DNA of 64,000 nucleotides from Brachypterus glaber (GCA_958510825.1 OY294044.1:102214893-102278892), one strand, 5' to 3'. Positions 22,731 to 35,065 are shown, counted from the first letter of the stretch. Program-made: numbers and translations. The notes: generated from the letters alone by a model not told the origin.

Positions 22731-23506
22731 AGTCCAGTCAAATGATGGCTTCTAAATTGCAAAAAATGCATACGGACTGATAGTTTAAGGTGTAGTAGTG
22801 GAGGGTAACGGAACACTCCTGTTAGTTTTTCGGGTGATTTGCTTAAGAGGTGTCCGCTATCTTGAATTTTAGGGGTGAGTTCGGTTATCTCGGTAAATAT
22901 ACAACTTAGGATAAAAATGATTATCACCAATTTTGTTAAGTAGCAAATTTTCAACAATTTTTGATCAAATAATTTTTTATCAAATTAATAACAATCGAGT
23001 TATATTCAAAAATAGCCATGTTGGAGGTAAAAAGTTTTTTCTGTTTTTGAGTCAAATTCTTCATCGAAGGATATACTCAAACTTGTAGCTCTTGAAATTC
23101 TCTATAAGTTTTAATATTATGAATTTTCATAAGTATTTTGGTACGGTTACAGAAAGCGCAACGACTTTCAGCGCCCTCTGTAACCTTACCAAAATACTAG
23201 GTGAAAATTCATATAATATATGAAAATTATAGAGAATTTCAAGTGCTACAAGTTTGCTCATAACCACTTTCATGCTCCAGTGAATAATTTGGCTGAAAAT
23301 CATAAAAAACAATTTCACCCCCAACATGGCCATTTTAGAATATTTATAACTCGATTATTATTACTATAATAAAAAAATTATCCCAACAAAAATTATTGTT
23401 TTCCTCCTTAACAAAATTGGTTTTATGCATTTTTATCGTACGATGCATATTTACTGAGATAAACGCACTCACCCCTAAAATTCAAGATAGCAGAAACCAC
23501 TTACGC

Positions 23507-24158
23507 GAGGGGCTGACCGCGTCTGAAATTTGTATAAAAGAGTTCCTTTTTTCAAAGAGTTCCTCGGATTTCCTCCAGAGTTCCTTGGGAGTTCCCCCTG
23601 TGTTCCTTAAGAGTTTCTCTCTGGAAGGGGTAATTTTTAGCAAATAACCCGTAGAAATTACCGCTGTGCGAGCACTACTGCCAATAAGGCACCCTCAAAA
23701 AAAAAAGCTTTGTCCCTGACGGTTTCTACCAAACTTGGCGCCCTTTTGAAACAAAAATTGGCGCCCCAAAATAAATACCTTCAGGAAAAAATACTTTGTT
23801 TGTCTCTGACGGTTTCTACCAAACTTGGCGCCCTTCAAAAAAAAAAAAAAAATGGCTCCCAAAGGTAGGATGTTTTGATAAAGTGTTTGTAACGGCTCAT
23901 CTAGTTTGAAAATAAAAACGTTAATACACATGGGTAATAAATAATAATTGTTTCTGACCGCGTCTGAAATTTTTACAAAAGAGTTCCTTTTTGCAAAGAG
24001 TTCCTCCAGAGTTCCTCCTTTTTGCAAAGAGTTCCTCCAGAGTTCCTCCTTTTTGCAAAGAGTTCCTCGGAGTTCCTCCAGAGTTCCTCGGAGTTCCTCC
24101 AGAGTTCCTCCTGAGTTCCTTTGGCTTGTACAAAAGATTTCCTCACGGTCAGCCCCTC
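23507..24158. mobile_element. Insertion with GAGGGGCTGACCG ends and GAGTTCCTCC minisatellite
   Basis: A 13-bp perfect inverted repeat (23507-23519 and 24146-24158) brackets it. The left end recurs internally at about 23954 (tgaccgcgtctgaaattttt), and tgacggtttctaccaaactt occurs twice (about 23717 and 23807). About 150 bp before the right end is imperfect GAGTTCCTCC repeat (23980-24122). Frames on both strands through it (for example 168 codons on minus) encode only repeat peptides. No clear target duplication. Confidence 0.65.
23980..24122. repeat. GAGTTCCTCC minisatellite
   Basis: At least eleven GAGTTCCTC words separated by cag, g or tttttgcaaa spacers. A shorter version lies at 23538-23615. 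Confidence 0.85.
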
Positions 24159-24474
24159 GCACCAGATAAAAAACTAACAGGAGTGTCCCGTTACCATCCA
24201 CTACAACCTTTTTTGCAATTTCAGCATAGGAATTATTTGTTATTTGACTGGACTATTTAGGATTAGACTTTTTACAAAGTAATCAAAATACTGCAGGTAT
24301 TAAACATCTACCATTACTATTTGTTTATTCAGTAAGTGCATTTTGGAATAAAAAATTTTTCTGCTAAAAAGTAATATAACATTTGTTAGCAAATAATAAG
24401 AAACCAGCTTTTTACACTACGTGTTAGATGCTATACGAACAAATGATATTTCTTAGAAACTATTCACACCTTTA

Positions 24475-25235
24475 AAACCTGCCCAAGAACAACATGGTAA
24501 ATAACATCCACTAATAATTCAACATTGTATAGTGGCTTGTATATATACAATTACACAATGTTGAATTTTCAGTTCAATTAAAATATGAAAATATTTTTTT
24601 GAAAGATAGGTCGATTTTTATTTTACCTTTTAATTTTATTAACATAAGTCATATGTTGTTAAGTGGCGGCATCTTTAAAAGGTTAAATAAGACCATATGT
24701 GATGACTCATTTGAAATATCCATTAATTTAAAAAATTCTAATCCGATATTCATAAGTTATATCCCGAGACCTAATGATTTAAACGGCTAAACTGCAAGTA
24801 GCTGTGTTTTTGTTAATCTTGCTTGGAAAAAAAGACAAAAAGTCCAAACCTGTCCAAGAAAAACATGGCAAATAACATCCACTAATGATTCAACATTGTA
24901 TAGTGGATTCCACTATACAATTATACAATGTTTAATTTTCAGTTCAATTAAAATTTGAAAATGTTTTTTTTAAAGATCGGATAGGTCGATTTTTATTTTA
25001 CCTTTTAATTTTATTAACATAAGTCATATGTTGTTAAGTGGCGGCATCTTTAAAAGGTTAAATAAGACCAAATGTGATGACTTATTTGAAATGTTCATCA
25101 ATTTAAAAAAATCTAATCCGATATTCATAGGTTATATCCCGAGACCTTATGATTTAAACGGCTAAACTGCAAGTAGCTGTGTTTTCGTTAATTTTGCTTG
25201 GAACATGTTTGAAACTTGATAATTCATTATAAAAA
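24475..25235 (+). repeat. 371-bp tandem duplication
   Basis: aaacctg-ccaag begins at 24475 and again at 24846. Both units contain the hairpin attcaacattgtatagtgg...acaatgtt-aat and end with the gttatatcccgagacct block also seen at 8155. Confidence 0.75.
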
Positions 25236-25458
25236 CACGAGAAAACAAGATAACATTCATATACACAGTGTTTGCAGTCTTTTGCCATAAAATAAAGGGG
25301 ATGATTCTACATCACAAAACGTGATAAACCAGCATAGGAACATATATCTGGAAACGAACCCTAAGAGAGCTCCTTTAAAAATGTACTAAAAATAAAGTTT
25401 TTAATTAATAATTCTGGTAGCCGTTGAGCTACAGAGACGAGGTTTTGTATACTATATA

Positions 25459-25493
25459 TCAGTCGCTATCAAAGATGGGTAGTAATTAGTTCG
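25459..25493 (+). promoter_or_regulatory. Candidate TATA-less core promoter (initiator plus DPE)
   Basis: TCAGTC at 25459-25464 matches the arthropod initiator consensus with A+1 at 25461. AGTTC at 25488-25492 matches the downstream promoter element RGWYV at exactly +28 to +32. No TATA box is at -30. The match is short and could be chance. The strand agrees with the NOS exon. Confidence 0.35.
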
Positions 25494-25705
25494 GGACGCA
25501 GCACGTACACATCGATATTGTCAATCAATATCGCCGCCGGCCATTGCTGTTTCGGTTACTCGCTATGCAAAAAGGAGATTATAGATACCATCTATGATAT
25601 ACAGTTCCACTTCAACACCACCTTTTTCGCGTTACTGAATATAGAGACAGGACCTATCCATCACCACTTCTGAGCTCAGACATCACTAAAATATCTAACA
25701 TCAAG
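25461..25705 (+). other. Candidate noncoding first exon
   Basis: From the predicted start A25461 to the donor aag|gtaagt at 25705/25706. It is richer in CG than its surroundings (cgccgccggcc near 25530). The first ATG (25474) opens only a four-codon frame. It could be an alternative internal first exon on the NOS strand, a separate lncRNA, or the start of a retroelement. None is proven. Confidence 0.3.
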
Positions 25706-26394
25706 GTAAGTCCAATCTCTATGTTTCACGCATTTTCTTATCTCAAATTGTCGTTTTGAGACATCAGGGTCAAACATATGGCCAAACCTAGTATTAATAG
25801 GGGCAATTAGTTTATGTTAATTTATCTATCCTGAGTCGTGCCTAGACTCTTAAGGCTTAACACATTTTTGCCCCAAACTTTTCTGTGTATTTTTTTGATT
25901 TTTTTTTGTGAGTAAAAATACATAAAAAAATGTCATATAGTGTAACCCTGTAGGAGCAACCGTTTTCAAAAAATGCAATTAACAAATTAACCAAAGTAAC
26001 ATTTTGTGCCACCAAAATTGTTATTTTTTAAAAGGGCATTACTCCTTTAATATTAAATTTAGTTATTTCGGTGAAAAATTCTTTTTTGCTTTGTTTCAAT
26101 TGAAAAATAGCCCTGCAGCATTACAATTTTATTGGTGTTTTTTTTGTTTCATATTCAATACTTTCATGTTCAAAGGGCTGTAGCTTAGGGCTTATTTCCG
26201 GACATATGTTCCTTTGTTGATATTTTATGTTTTTTTGATGTAGATCAACTTGTATACATTTTTTTATTAAATATGCGAGGTCTTCTATTTTGCAATGACA
26301 AAAGAGTATACCGTATTTTTTCCTAGTCTTGCATATCATATAGTATAATTACAAAAACAAATGAAACTCTAGAAAGTCTGAAACAGCAATCTAG

Positions 26395-29270
26395 TATACT
26401 TACCACCTACCTCTTACTTTCGCAAAAAGTTGGTGTTAAGTTGTAGTATTTGGTGTCTGGCTAGACGCGATTAGAATACATATTAGTGGCAAATGGAAAT
26501 CGGAAAGTCGTGGGAAACAAATGAAAACAAATAATGTTCAACCAACGCGCAAAAATAACTATCCTAGTTAAGTTTGAAATTTGCGAAAACTTTCTATGTT
26601 ATGACTCTATCTATATGTTGTTTTATGCAAGAGACTGCTTAACTTAACTTTTTGTTAGTCGCGCGTTTTTACTTACGAGTTTAGTCGCGCGCTCTACACC
26701 GGTAGACCATTTTAGTTTTTATTTAAAAAATTTTGCAGTACCATTTTTAATAAACCAAACATGTAATATTATTTATTGGTTCATATTTTAATATTAATCT
26801 CCCCAAGGAAAATCTTGCGTTAGTAAAAAAAAAAACGAAAAAAAAATTATTGCTTTTTTTACGTTTCCGAACGTTTTATATCCAAAAAATATAATTTCCG
26901 TCAAAAAAAAAATTGTGTCTGTCGGTCTGTCGGTCTGTGTGTCGGGAAAATTTGTGACCAGGATTGAACGCTCGGGCTAAAGACTTCAAATTTGGACCAC
27001 AGGATGATTATCCAAAGTTCTAGACTGGGATTGTTTTTGGTAAAAATCGGATTGGGGTAAAAGGGTAAAATGGGGTAAAATCAATTTTTTTCAAAAACAT
27101 AATTATTTCAATTTATTTTTCGTTTTACGTAAAAAGAAACTTTTAAAAAAATATATATTTTTTGAAAAACATAAAACATGTTTTAGGTTAATTTAAGTCA
27201 TAAAAAGCATGCTATTCTTAACCTTATTTGGATTACAAATAGCATGATATTCAGAAACTATTTTAGTTCTATATTTTCGATATGTTATATGTCCAAAATA
27301 GCATGCTATTTTAGGTTTCTGAATGTTTAAACAAATAGGAATAAAAATGCGAGCTATATTATTAGGACTAGTTGTGTGCATTTGGGGACATTTTAAGGAT
27401 GTTTCTAGACCATAAAAATAGCTCGCATTTTGTGCACTAGTTTCAAGCTATTTTGGTTTTCTGGGTATACATAGATTCGTAATGTGGATTTACTCAGTTT
27501 AATTTCAGTTTAAATTTTTAGCGCATTTACTACACATTTTTAAAAAATCTACCAATCACTTACGCTATTTTAAACAGATTCTTAAAAATTATTTTGGCGT
27601 TTCTTAAAAATTAAAAATGGGTTTGTGGTTGATAAAACTAAAACTTATTAATTACTAAAAATTCAAACTTTAAAATGGATAAATTCGTCTTTAGTTCTGA
27701 ACAGAATGGTAGCAATAGTCACAAATCCGTTAACTTTAGTACCTATGTCTGGCTGAAAACCTACGTACGTACGTACGTATTAGTGGCAAATCGAAATAAA
27801 AACTCGTGGGAAAAACAAAGAAAAGCATATAATATTCAGCCAACGCGTAAAATAACTAACTCATAAAAGTTAAAACATCTAGAACTTCTTATGTTTTATA
27901 AGAAGATTTTATATTATGCTTTTTATATAGTAGATTTTTTATGAAAAAGACTGCTTAACCTTTTCGCGACGGGACCTGGGAGCGTGTTTAATTACCGAAA
28001 AACCCTTATTTACGCACTAGCAGATTTTACATGTGTGAAACAGCGATTATTGTTTACTTAGTGACCAGTTCGCAAAAAAAATACGAAAACTTTAGTGGGA
28101 GGCGTGTTTCGTCGAAGTCGAACTAGTTTTCTATCGCCTAGTTGACTATTGTGCCAGAGACAGTTGTGTCTGACTCTGTTTTTTCTTGGTAAAGAGTGTA
28201 GTTATATTTAAAATAAACATATTGAATCCATTCATGAATACGAGAAACATAATTTTGTGAGCATTTAATCTAGTAGGATACTCCAGGATGAACAGAAAAA
28301 TCCTTTATTTTAACTCCTAAAATTATAGGCTAAAACAACAATGGTTTCTTTTTATTTTTTTTGTGCAAAAAGCAAATTAAGTAGTAGTAGTATTTAGTGT
28401 TTAGCTAGACGCGATTGGAATACACATAATCAGTATTCGGCGTAAACTCAGTTATGACTCCTCAACGTTGAAAATAAACACAGAAACAGGCTTAAGGAAT
28501 AATTTTGCCGAATTATGAGGGATATTATTATAAATCGAAACATTTAACCACTAATTTGTTACCCAAAACAATATTAACTATACATTAACATTAATCGGAA
28601 TAAATTCAGTTATGACTCATCAACGTTGAAAATAAACACAGAAACATAGGCTTACGGAAAAATTTTGCCGAATTTTGAGGGAAATTTTTATAAAGGTCAC
28701 TAAATCGAAACATTTGACGACTAATTTGTTACACACAACAATATTGAATATACATATTAACTATAAATATGTAAATATATCGGTGTTTTTCGAAGAAAAT
28801 AAAAATGTAAATATTTAAAACCTCGGGTCAACGATAGAATCGACGCAGCGCCTATGTGAGCACTGGAAATTCGCCGATGACTGCATATTAACTATACGTA
28901 TATATATATCGGTGTTTTTCAAAGAAAAAAACGACATTCGATTTTTATCTTTTAAGAATACGAAAGTTTTTAATTTTTATTTGTCGATAACTTTTTTCCC
29001 ACCTTACTCGTTTAAATGGAATCATTAAAAAATCAAGATAAAAAGAAATAAAAATGTAAATATTTAAAACCTCGTCTCAATCTAGCGTCGACGCGGCACA
29101 TATGCGAGTACTGGAAATTCGCCGACTACTGCACATAATCTCAAATAGAAATTGGAAAGTCGTGGAAAAAATAAATAAAAACATAGAAACTTCAGCCAAC
29201 TCCCATAAATATCTTAGTTGAGTTTGAAAACAGAGAAAACTTTTTAATCATTTTCTTATTATACTATTTA
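26395..29270. repeat. Complex of related dispersed repeats
   Basis: tagtggcaaat-gaaat...cgtgggaaa-caaa and ccaacgcg-aaaataac occur at 26485 and 27780, with a relative at 29130. The GTTGAAAATAAACACAG unit occurs at 28433 and 28588, and its end again near 29060-29130. Also holds (TACG)n at 27762-27780 and agcatgctat palindromes at 27208-27312. No gene recognised; 28070-28260 is less AT-rich and unassigned. Confidence 0.6.
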
Positions 29271-29600
29271 CAGCGCCTGCGCTAGAATAGTATAATACGC
29301 AAGTTTCAAATTTTCAAAAAAATTTAAAAATAATTTTAGACAAAAAATTCTTGAATATATGTAAATTTGTTTCCCGAAAAAATAAGCAACTTTTTTTTTA
29401 ATGTCCGTTCTTCCGTGCGTCCGATGTCACGATTTTTGTGAGTGCGATAACTTAAGAACAAATATTCCGACTTGATCGACTTGAAATTTTCATAAAAAAA
29501 CAAGTTCTATGAGGGGAAGGTCCCTATTTTTTTTTTAAAGTAATCTCCCGAAAAACAAAAAAGTTATGGGGGTTAAACTGTCAGAAAAATCGAAAAAAGC
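29271..29600 (+). repeat. Dispersed repeat with TCCGTCCGT-type block, copy 1
   Basis: tatttacagcgc...gcgctagaatagtat through the atgtccgttcttccgtgcgt block to gatcgacttgaaatttt matches 32966-33180 in the same orientation. Confidence 0.7.
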
Positions 29601-30281
29601 TGACAGAAAATTCCGATTTACGTAACTTTTTCAGTAAAAATTACTTTTATTATAAGGATCAATTTTACCAATTTTGAAAGTAATCTCCCCAAAAACAAAA
29701 AGTTATGGAGGTTAAACTTTTTTAAAGTCCAAATGAAAAAACTATCAAGGCTGACGTGTGTTTTTTTTTTAATAAAATACAGAGCGTCACACGGTCCGTC
29801 TCCCCACGTAGGCCTTGATCTGATTATTCTATTTTCGTTGTCTCTGTTTTGTATAATCTGCACAGTATACAGGGTTATTCACGGAAGTGGCCTATTAAAA
29901 GTTTATGGAGAACAAATAATTTTAAAAATCTGATATTTTGCACTTTGGTATTTTTGAATATGACCAACCAATTAAAAATATTTTCATGATTGTGCCACTT
30001 CCGGTTGTACCGGAAGTGGCACCTAACTTTTATTTTTTAAACAGAATACCCTAAATATTTTTTAATTTTTAAAATTCGCATTAAATTTGAGTTATTTTGA
30101 CACTTTATGCCTGCCTATCTCTGGTAGTTTTTGAGTTATTCAAGATTTTACCGAAAAATTAGCTAGTCAAGCATCCCTAAAAAAAATTAATTACTCCCTG
30201 ATTTTTTAAATTGGAGAAAAGTTGTTTTGTAGTTTACTCATTAATAACTTAACCGAAAGTCGAAACAGATCCCAAAATTTA

Positions 30282-31259
30282 TACAGGGTGTCTCAGAAAG
30301 CAGGTCAAATCTAAAAAATTTAAAATAGCCATAACTAATTTTTTTTTAATGGCATCCCATATATTTTTTTTAGTTAAATAAAGAATAATTTTTTTTAATG
30401 AATATAGCATACCCTATATCTAACATAAACCGTTTTCGAGTTATTTGAAAATTATTATGAAAAAGCTGTATTTCTCTTAAAATTTGTTATACTTGTTAAT
30501 CAAGTAGGCCAGTAAAATGAATCTTAAGGACCTTAATATTAACCTTAAAACTTAAGTCCCTTTTGATGTTAGCTAAAATATTTTTGAAAATCATCAAGTT
30601 TTAAGGCCTGTACTTTTTTCTTTTTGTAGTCGTGCATCTTGTGTTTTTTAAGATTCTTTAGATTTCAAGCATCCATAGGAAATTCCCAAGTCATGACTAG
30701 CAAGAATTTAGTCATGTGGATGATCAAGAAAGTAACCCAAAACATTGACTTTATTATCTTCATTGTATTTAATTGGTATAGAGATTTCACTGCGTTTTCC
30801 TTCCCAAATTGGAAAAAATTTGTGTGAATTCTTCTAAATTTTTTTACATGACAGTCTTCGTAAATCAGGATATTTTGTTTTACATTTTCTGCAGGTTCTA
30901 CTAATTATTTAATCATTTCCACTAAAAATAGCAAATTAATCCAAAATAACAGTGTAAGAATAAGCCTCTGCCATTATTTTACTCCAATTGATCACAATGA
31001 CATTTAAGTTAAAGAAATAAAAACAAAATGTCATTTACCGGCCTACTGGATTAAATACAACTTTAAAAATTTACAGAAATACCCCTTTTTTCATAATAAT
31101 TTACAAATTACTCGAAAAGGGTTAATGTTAGGTATATGGTATTCCATAATCGTTTTATAGAAAATTTAATTCTCTATTTAACTGGATGCCAATTAAAAAA
31201 AAAGAGTTATGGCTATTTTAAATTTGTTAGATTTGACCTGCTTTCTGAGACACCCTGTA
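30282..31259. repeat. Middle fold-back element, inserted in the outer one
   Basis: TACAGGGTGTCTCAGAAAGC and its complement GCTTTCTGAGACACCCTGTA mark the ends. It lies inside the outer element near its centre. Confidence 0.8.
30495..31056. repeat. Innermost inverted repeat of the nested set
   Basis: gttaatcaagtaggccagta at the left is imperfectly inverted around ccggcctactggattaaat at the right. The sequence between is unassigned. Confidence 0.5.
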
Positions 31260-31812
31260 TAAATTTTGAGATTTGGGCATAGGATAATTTGGATAAGTAT
31301 TATTGAGTAAATCACAAAACAACTTTTCTACAATTTAAAAAATCAAGGAGAAATTAATTTTTTAGAGGTACCTGAATTTGCTAATTTTTCGCTAAAACAT
31401 GAATAACTCAAAAACTACCGGATATAGACATAAAGTGTTAGTATCAAAATAAAACAAATTTAATGCAGATTTTAAAAACTAACAAATATATAAGATATTC
31501 CATTTAAAAAATTAAAGTTGAGTGCTCGGTTAAGTGCCATTTAGGGTGCAACCGGAAGTGACGCAAGCATGAAAATATTTTTAAGTGCAAAATATCAGAT
31601 TTTCAAAATTATTGATTCTCCATAAACTCTTAATAGGCCACTTCCGTGAATAACCCTGTATATGGCAACATCGCAAGTAAGAGAGTTAATTATATAATTA
31701 TAATTATAATTATTCAATAATTTTTGCATATAATAACTGAGAACTTTATTTATTTTTTCCATATTAATAAATAACAATTATTAGCTTTTTATAATTTATA
31801 TTGAGTATAATA

Positions 31813-32190
31813 TTTTTTTTCTATTTTGCGACTCTTATAAGCTCATAATCACACGCATTTTGCGTGTTCTTATAGGCCCATAAGAGATCTCTACTTTTTT
31901 TTCTGTTGGGTTGGCAACATACAAAAGCCTATCTCTTGACGTTTTGCGTGCAAATGTCAATGTCGATTTAAAGTTTAATTTTTTAAAAAATTTTGTGTTT
32001 GGGTTATTTTTTACCGTGTTAAAATTGTGGACTGGTTAATTGCAGTGAAAAAAGAAGAGATGACTGTAGCATATATCAAAATATAATTTGTTCCTAGAAT
32101 TTTAAACATATTGTAAACTGTAATGCCAACCCAAAACAAAAATCCCTAAATCAGTCATCAATTTAAATAAGTAAGTTTTTTAAATTTTAG
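31813..32190 (+). repeat. Dispersed repeat, CTCTTATAAGCTCATAA family, copy 1
   Basis: Matches 55166-55520 almost throughout, including tgttcttataggcccataag and gttattttttaccgtgttaa. Confidence 0.75.
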
Positions 32191-32214
32191 AGCAAAATAG
32201 AAAAAATTGTATAA

Positions 32215-32520
32215 AGCATAATGAAACGAGCATAACAAGTTTTTAGAGCACTCGTACCTAAGAAAACTCGCCGCAAGCGGCTCGTTTTCTAAACTTGTAC
32301 TCGTGCGCTAAAAACGTATGTTATGAAACTAGTACTTTAATATACTATTTTTAAACAAAATAGTATAATATAATAAGAATAATATAATAATACTATAATA
32401 GTATAATATTATTATGATCCAAGGACGAGAAATAATGTTTCTCGGTCGCATGCGGAGATTGTGTATCGAGGTTCACAACCGCGTAAGCTAGAGATATATT
32501 TCTCGTCCGTGTATCATACG
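32215..32520. repeat. Hairpin-rich segment
   Basis: gcataacaagtttttagagc is inverted at gcgctaaaaacgtatgttat (32230-32330), and ggacgagaaata at tatttctcgtcc (32422-32502). No coding role. Confidence 0.5.
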
Positions 32521-32689
32521 CTATTTTTTATTTGTTTGTAAACATATTTTTAACAAAAAAAGGCAAAAATAATAATTAAAATTAGTTTTCATTTGGTTAT
32601 GTCATCTGACAATTTTCCATAAGGGAACACAACAGTGCTTTGGCGGACACAACCGCTATGAAATTTTTCATAAGGGACCGAAAAAGTAC

Positions 32690-32713
32690 TTTGGCGGGCT
32701 GCAGCCCGCCAAA
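32690..32713. repeat. Perfect 24-bp palindrome centred on CTGCAG
   Basis: TTTGGCGGGCT joined to its complement around a PstI-like centre. GC-rich in an AT-rich setting. Confidence 0.8.
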
Positions 32714-32965
32714 ATAAAACAAAAGACAAACTCTTAACAAAAGTATCACTTTTAACTTAATATTTCTAACCGAAAAATGTCACTTTGGAAGACAAGCGAA
32801 TAAAAATATATATTTTTTTATTTTTAAATTCCCTATAAACGATATTTTTTTTGTAAAAAGCGTTTTAGTAATATATTATTATGTAAATATCAAATACAAA
32901 TAATTAAAATTTACAATTAGTTATCAAAAATGTCTTATTTTTAGAGTTCACACCTATTATTATAA

Positions 32966-33180
32966 TATTTACAGCGCGTAGCGCTAGAATAGTATTATAC
33001 GGTAGTTTCGAATTTCTCAAAATAGCGAAAAACGTCCTAGATAAAAAATTCTTGGATAAAAATGTGTTTTATGAAAAAATAAGAAACATTGACGATGTCC
33101 GTCCGTCTGTCCATCCGTCCGATGTTTTTTTGTGGACACGATAACTAAGAATAAACAATCCGATCGACTCGAAATTTCGA
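32966..33180 (+). repeat. Dispersed repeat with TCCGTCCGT-type block, copy 2
   Basis: Matches 29271-29520. Contains gatgtccgtccgtctgtcca. Confidence 0.7.
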
Positions 33181-33549
33181 TTGTTATATTTAATTTTGCA
33201 TTCCAATTTTTTATTTCAAATAGCCGCCCATTTTTTTATGCACCATTTGCCAAATTAGGCTTTATCATACACCTTTTAGAAAGCTTATTAAATAACCTTT
33301 CCAACGATGTATCACAAGGCGTAGGTTGCTATTTGAAAAAAAAAGTGAGATGAGAGGGTGCAAGGGGGTGAAAATTTTGATAAGTTTTTTTACCCCAAAT
33401 TTTTCAAAATTAAAAATAAAAATCGACCTGTCCGAGCGTTTTTTTTTTAATTTGTAACTGAAAAGTTAATCGGGTGATTTCAGACCTAACTTTAGCACTG
33501 TATATAAATATATGAGGAGGTGACTTTCAAAACTCAGTTTTTGACAAAT

Positions 33550-34186
33550 CGTCTTGTAAATTTCAGAACGTCGTATCTCAAAAAAGACAACTTTACAGGA
33601 ATGAGAAATAACTCCTTCTCGAATTATTCGTAGGTTGAAAATGTACTTTTTTAATATAAACTTAATACATTTTTAATGATTAACTTACCTTAAATCATTT
33701 TATTGTGTATAAAATAAATAAATACAAATAAAAACCTGATGTTTATAGATACGACATTTTGATGCTCAAAATTAATAAAAAAATTAAGATACGACCTTTG
33801 AAACATTATTAGCGGAACGCACCTCTTAATGTAACAAGTAAAAATATTTACCATTAATTCGCCTTTTAAAAGAAAATTTTCAAGATAATTTAAACTTCAA
33901 AAACTTTTATAACATGCCCATAAGATGTCAAAAAAGCGTCGCCAAATGCAAAAAGTGCGTTCCAAAATAGTCAGTTAACTAGAATTAAGAGATACGAGGT
34001 TTAAAAATTTATTAAATTATAATCATCTAAGATACGACGTTACTATTTTGCTTATATTTTTATTATTTAAAAAAAATAGCAGGTGAAACTTATTTTTTAG
34101 ATGTAAATTGATAATGTAAAGCGTTTAAGTGCAAAATCTCAAAATCGAAAAAAATTGAGATACGATGTCCTGAAATTTACAAGACG
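33550..34186. mobile_element. Non-autonomous TIR element with repeated GATACGAC motif
   Basis: Termini CGTCTTGTAAATTTCAG... are inverted over about 34 bp (left from 33550, right to 34186). AAAT flanks both ends (33546-33549, 34187-34190), a 4-bp target duplication. Inside, the terminal motif CGTATCTCA/TGAGATACG recurs at about 33570, 33745, 33785, 33988, 34030 and 34158. The motif and the CGTC start resemble the DUF7869 transposon at 61846-63530. It encodes nothing. Confidence 0.75.
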
Positions 34187-34430
34187 AAATAACACATTTC
34201 GAGATATCAACCAAGTATTAATTTAGGAACTATTTTAGAGAGAATTACATTGGCGAATTACATCAGTTTCACTAATTATTAAAAAAATTGCATATTAAAA
34301 AAATCAAAAACTACGTTTTGAAAGTCAAAGCATAAAAACTGCATTTTGATAGTCCAGCATTTAAATGAATATGAATATTATTAATAGAATCTCTTGTGAT
34401 ATTGATTTTTAGGTATAGATACAAATAGTA

Positions 34431-34592
34431 TACAGGGGCTGTCCATATATTATGTAAAACCTTTTTTTACTATTTAGGACCTTTATGTGTAACGCTTTTT
34501 TCATTTAACTCAACACACAACATGACACTAGGGGGAGAGGGGGTCTCCCTCCAGAGTGTTACGTAATTTACAAAAAGGACCCATATTGTACA
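34431..34592. repeat. Possible MITE starting TACAGGGGCTGTCC
   Basis: tccatatattatgtaaaacc is weakly inverted at gttacgtaatttacaaaaag. A ggggagagggggtctccct hairpin lies inside. Confidence 0.35.
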
Positions 34593-34639
34593 TTGTACAT
34601 ACATTATCAATGTAAAATGTAAAATTTGAAAATTGCTAT

Positions 34640-34751
34640 ATAGGGGTTTTTAAGGTTGCTAAAATTGAATCTAATAATAATTTTTTTACTCCACCCCGAG
34701 GGGGTGGGGGGAAGGTAAATATTTTCAATTTTTTCTTTAAAATTGGTATAT

Positions 34752-34782
<31 letters not shown>

Positions 34783-35065
34783 TTTGTTTATTTATAGGTT
34801 TTAAGTCGTTCTAGGACCTATCAAGGGGTTTCTGGGGTTGACGAATAGGAATCTGATAATATTTTTTTTTGAATTTCACCCCCTGAGGGGTGGAGGGAAG
34901 TTTTTGTGAAAATTGGTATAATGGGGTTTTTAAGGTTGCTGAAAGAGAATCTGATAATAAAAAAGTTCCAACTCCACCCCTAAGAGGCAGGGTGTAGTTT
35001 TCGTGAAAATTTGTATATTTTTAAGGTTGCTAAAAGTAAATCTAATAATAAAAAATCCATTTTAC
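34640..35065 (+). repeat. Degenerate tandem repeat with CTCCACCCC...GGGGTGGAG core
   Basis: gggtttttaaggttgct starts lie near 34643, 34924 and 35019, with a diverged unit at 34830. An ATTT microsatellite (34748-34795) sits inside the first unit. An inverted relative is at 50120-50330. Confidence 0.65.
34748..34795. repeat. (ATTT)n microsatellite
   Basis: About eleven units with one TTTG interruption. Confidence 0.95.

Larger units (their letters stand above)
22731..24254. repeat. Fold-back element, family P, copy 1
   Basis: agtccagtcaaat at 22731 and atttgactggact at 24254 are the inverted ends. Arms share aactaacaggagtgt, ctatcttgaattttagg and aacaatcgagtta blocks. The right arm is split by the insertion at 23507-24158. 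Confidence 0.75.
25262..26275. repeat. Family Q copy interrupted by a CpG-richer segment
   Basis: Left part (25262-25450) and right part (25855-26275) match 10302-10834 and family M arms. The segment between them (about 25455-25850) is foreign to the family and richer in CpG. Confidence 0.6.
29868..31660. repeat. Outer fold-back element of a nested set
   Basis: TACAGGGTTATTCACGGAAG is inverted at the right as CTTCCGTGAATAACCCTGTA. Arms are about 400 bp, separated by another element. A ccacttccgg/ccggaagtgg hairpin lies near 29998-30020. Confidence 0.8.

Noticed and set aside
23695..24201. 168-codon minus-strand frame (SGGTLEELRGTLEEL-type)
   Set aside because: Produced by the GAGTTCCTCC minisatellite. 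Overlapping frames on both strands are equally open.
32690..32713. Rho-independent terminator
   Set aside because: GC palindrome without a following T run, and the genome is eukaryotic.
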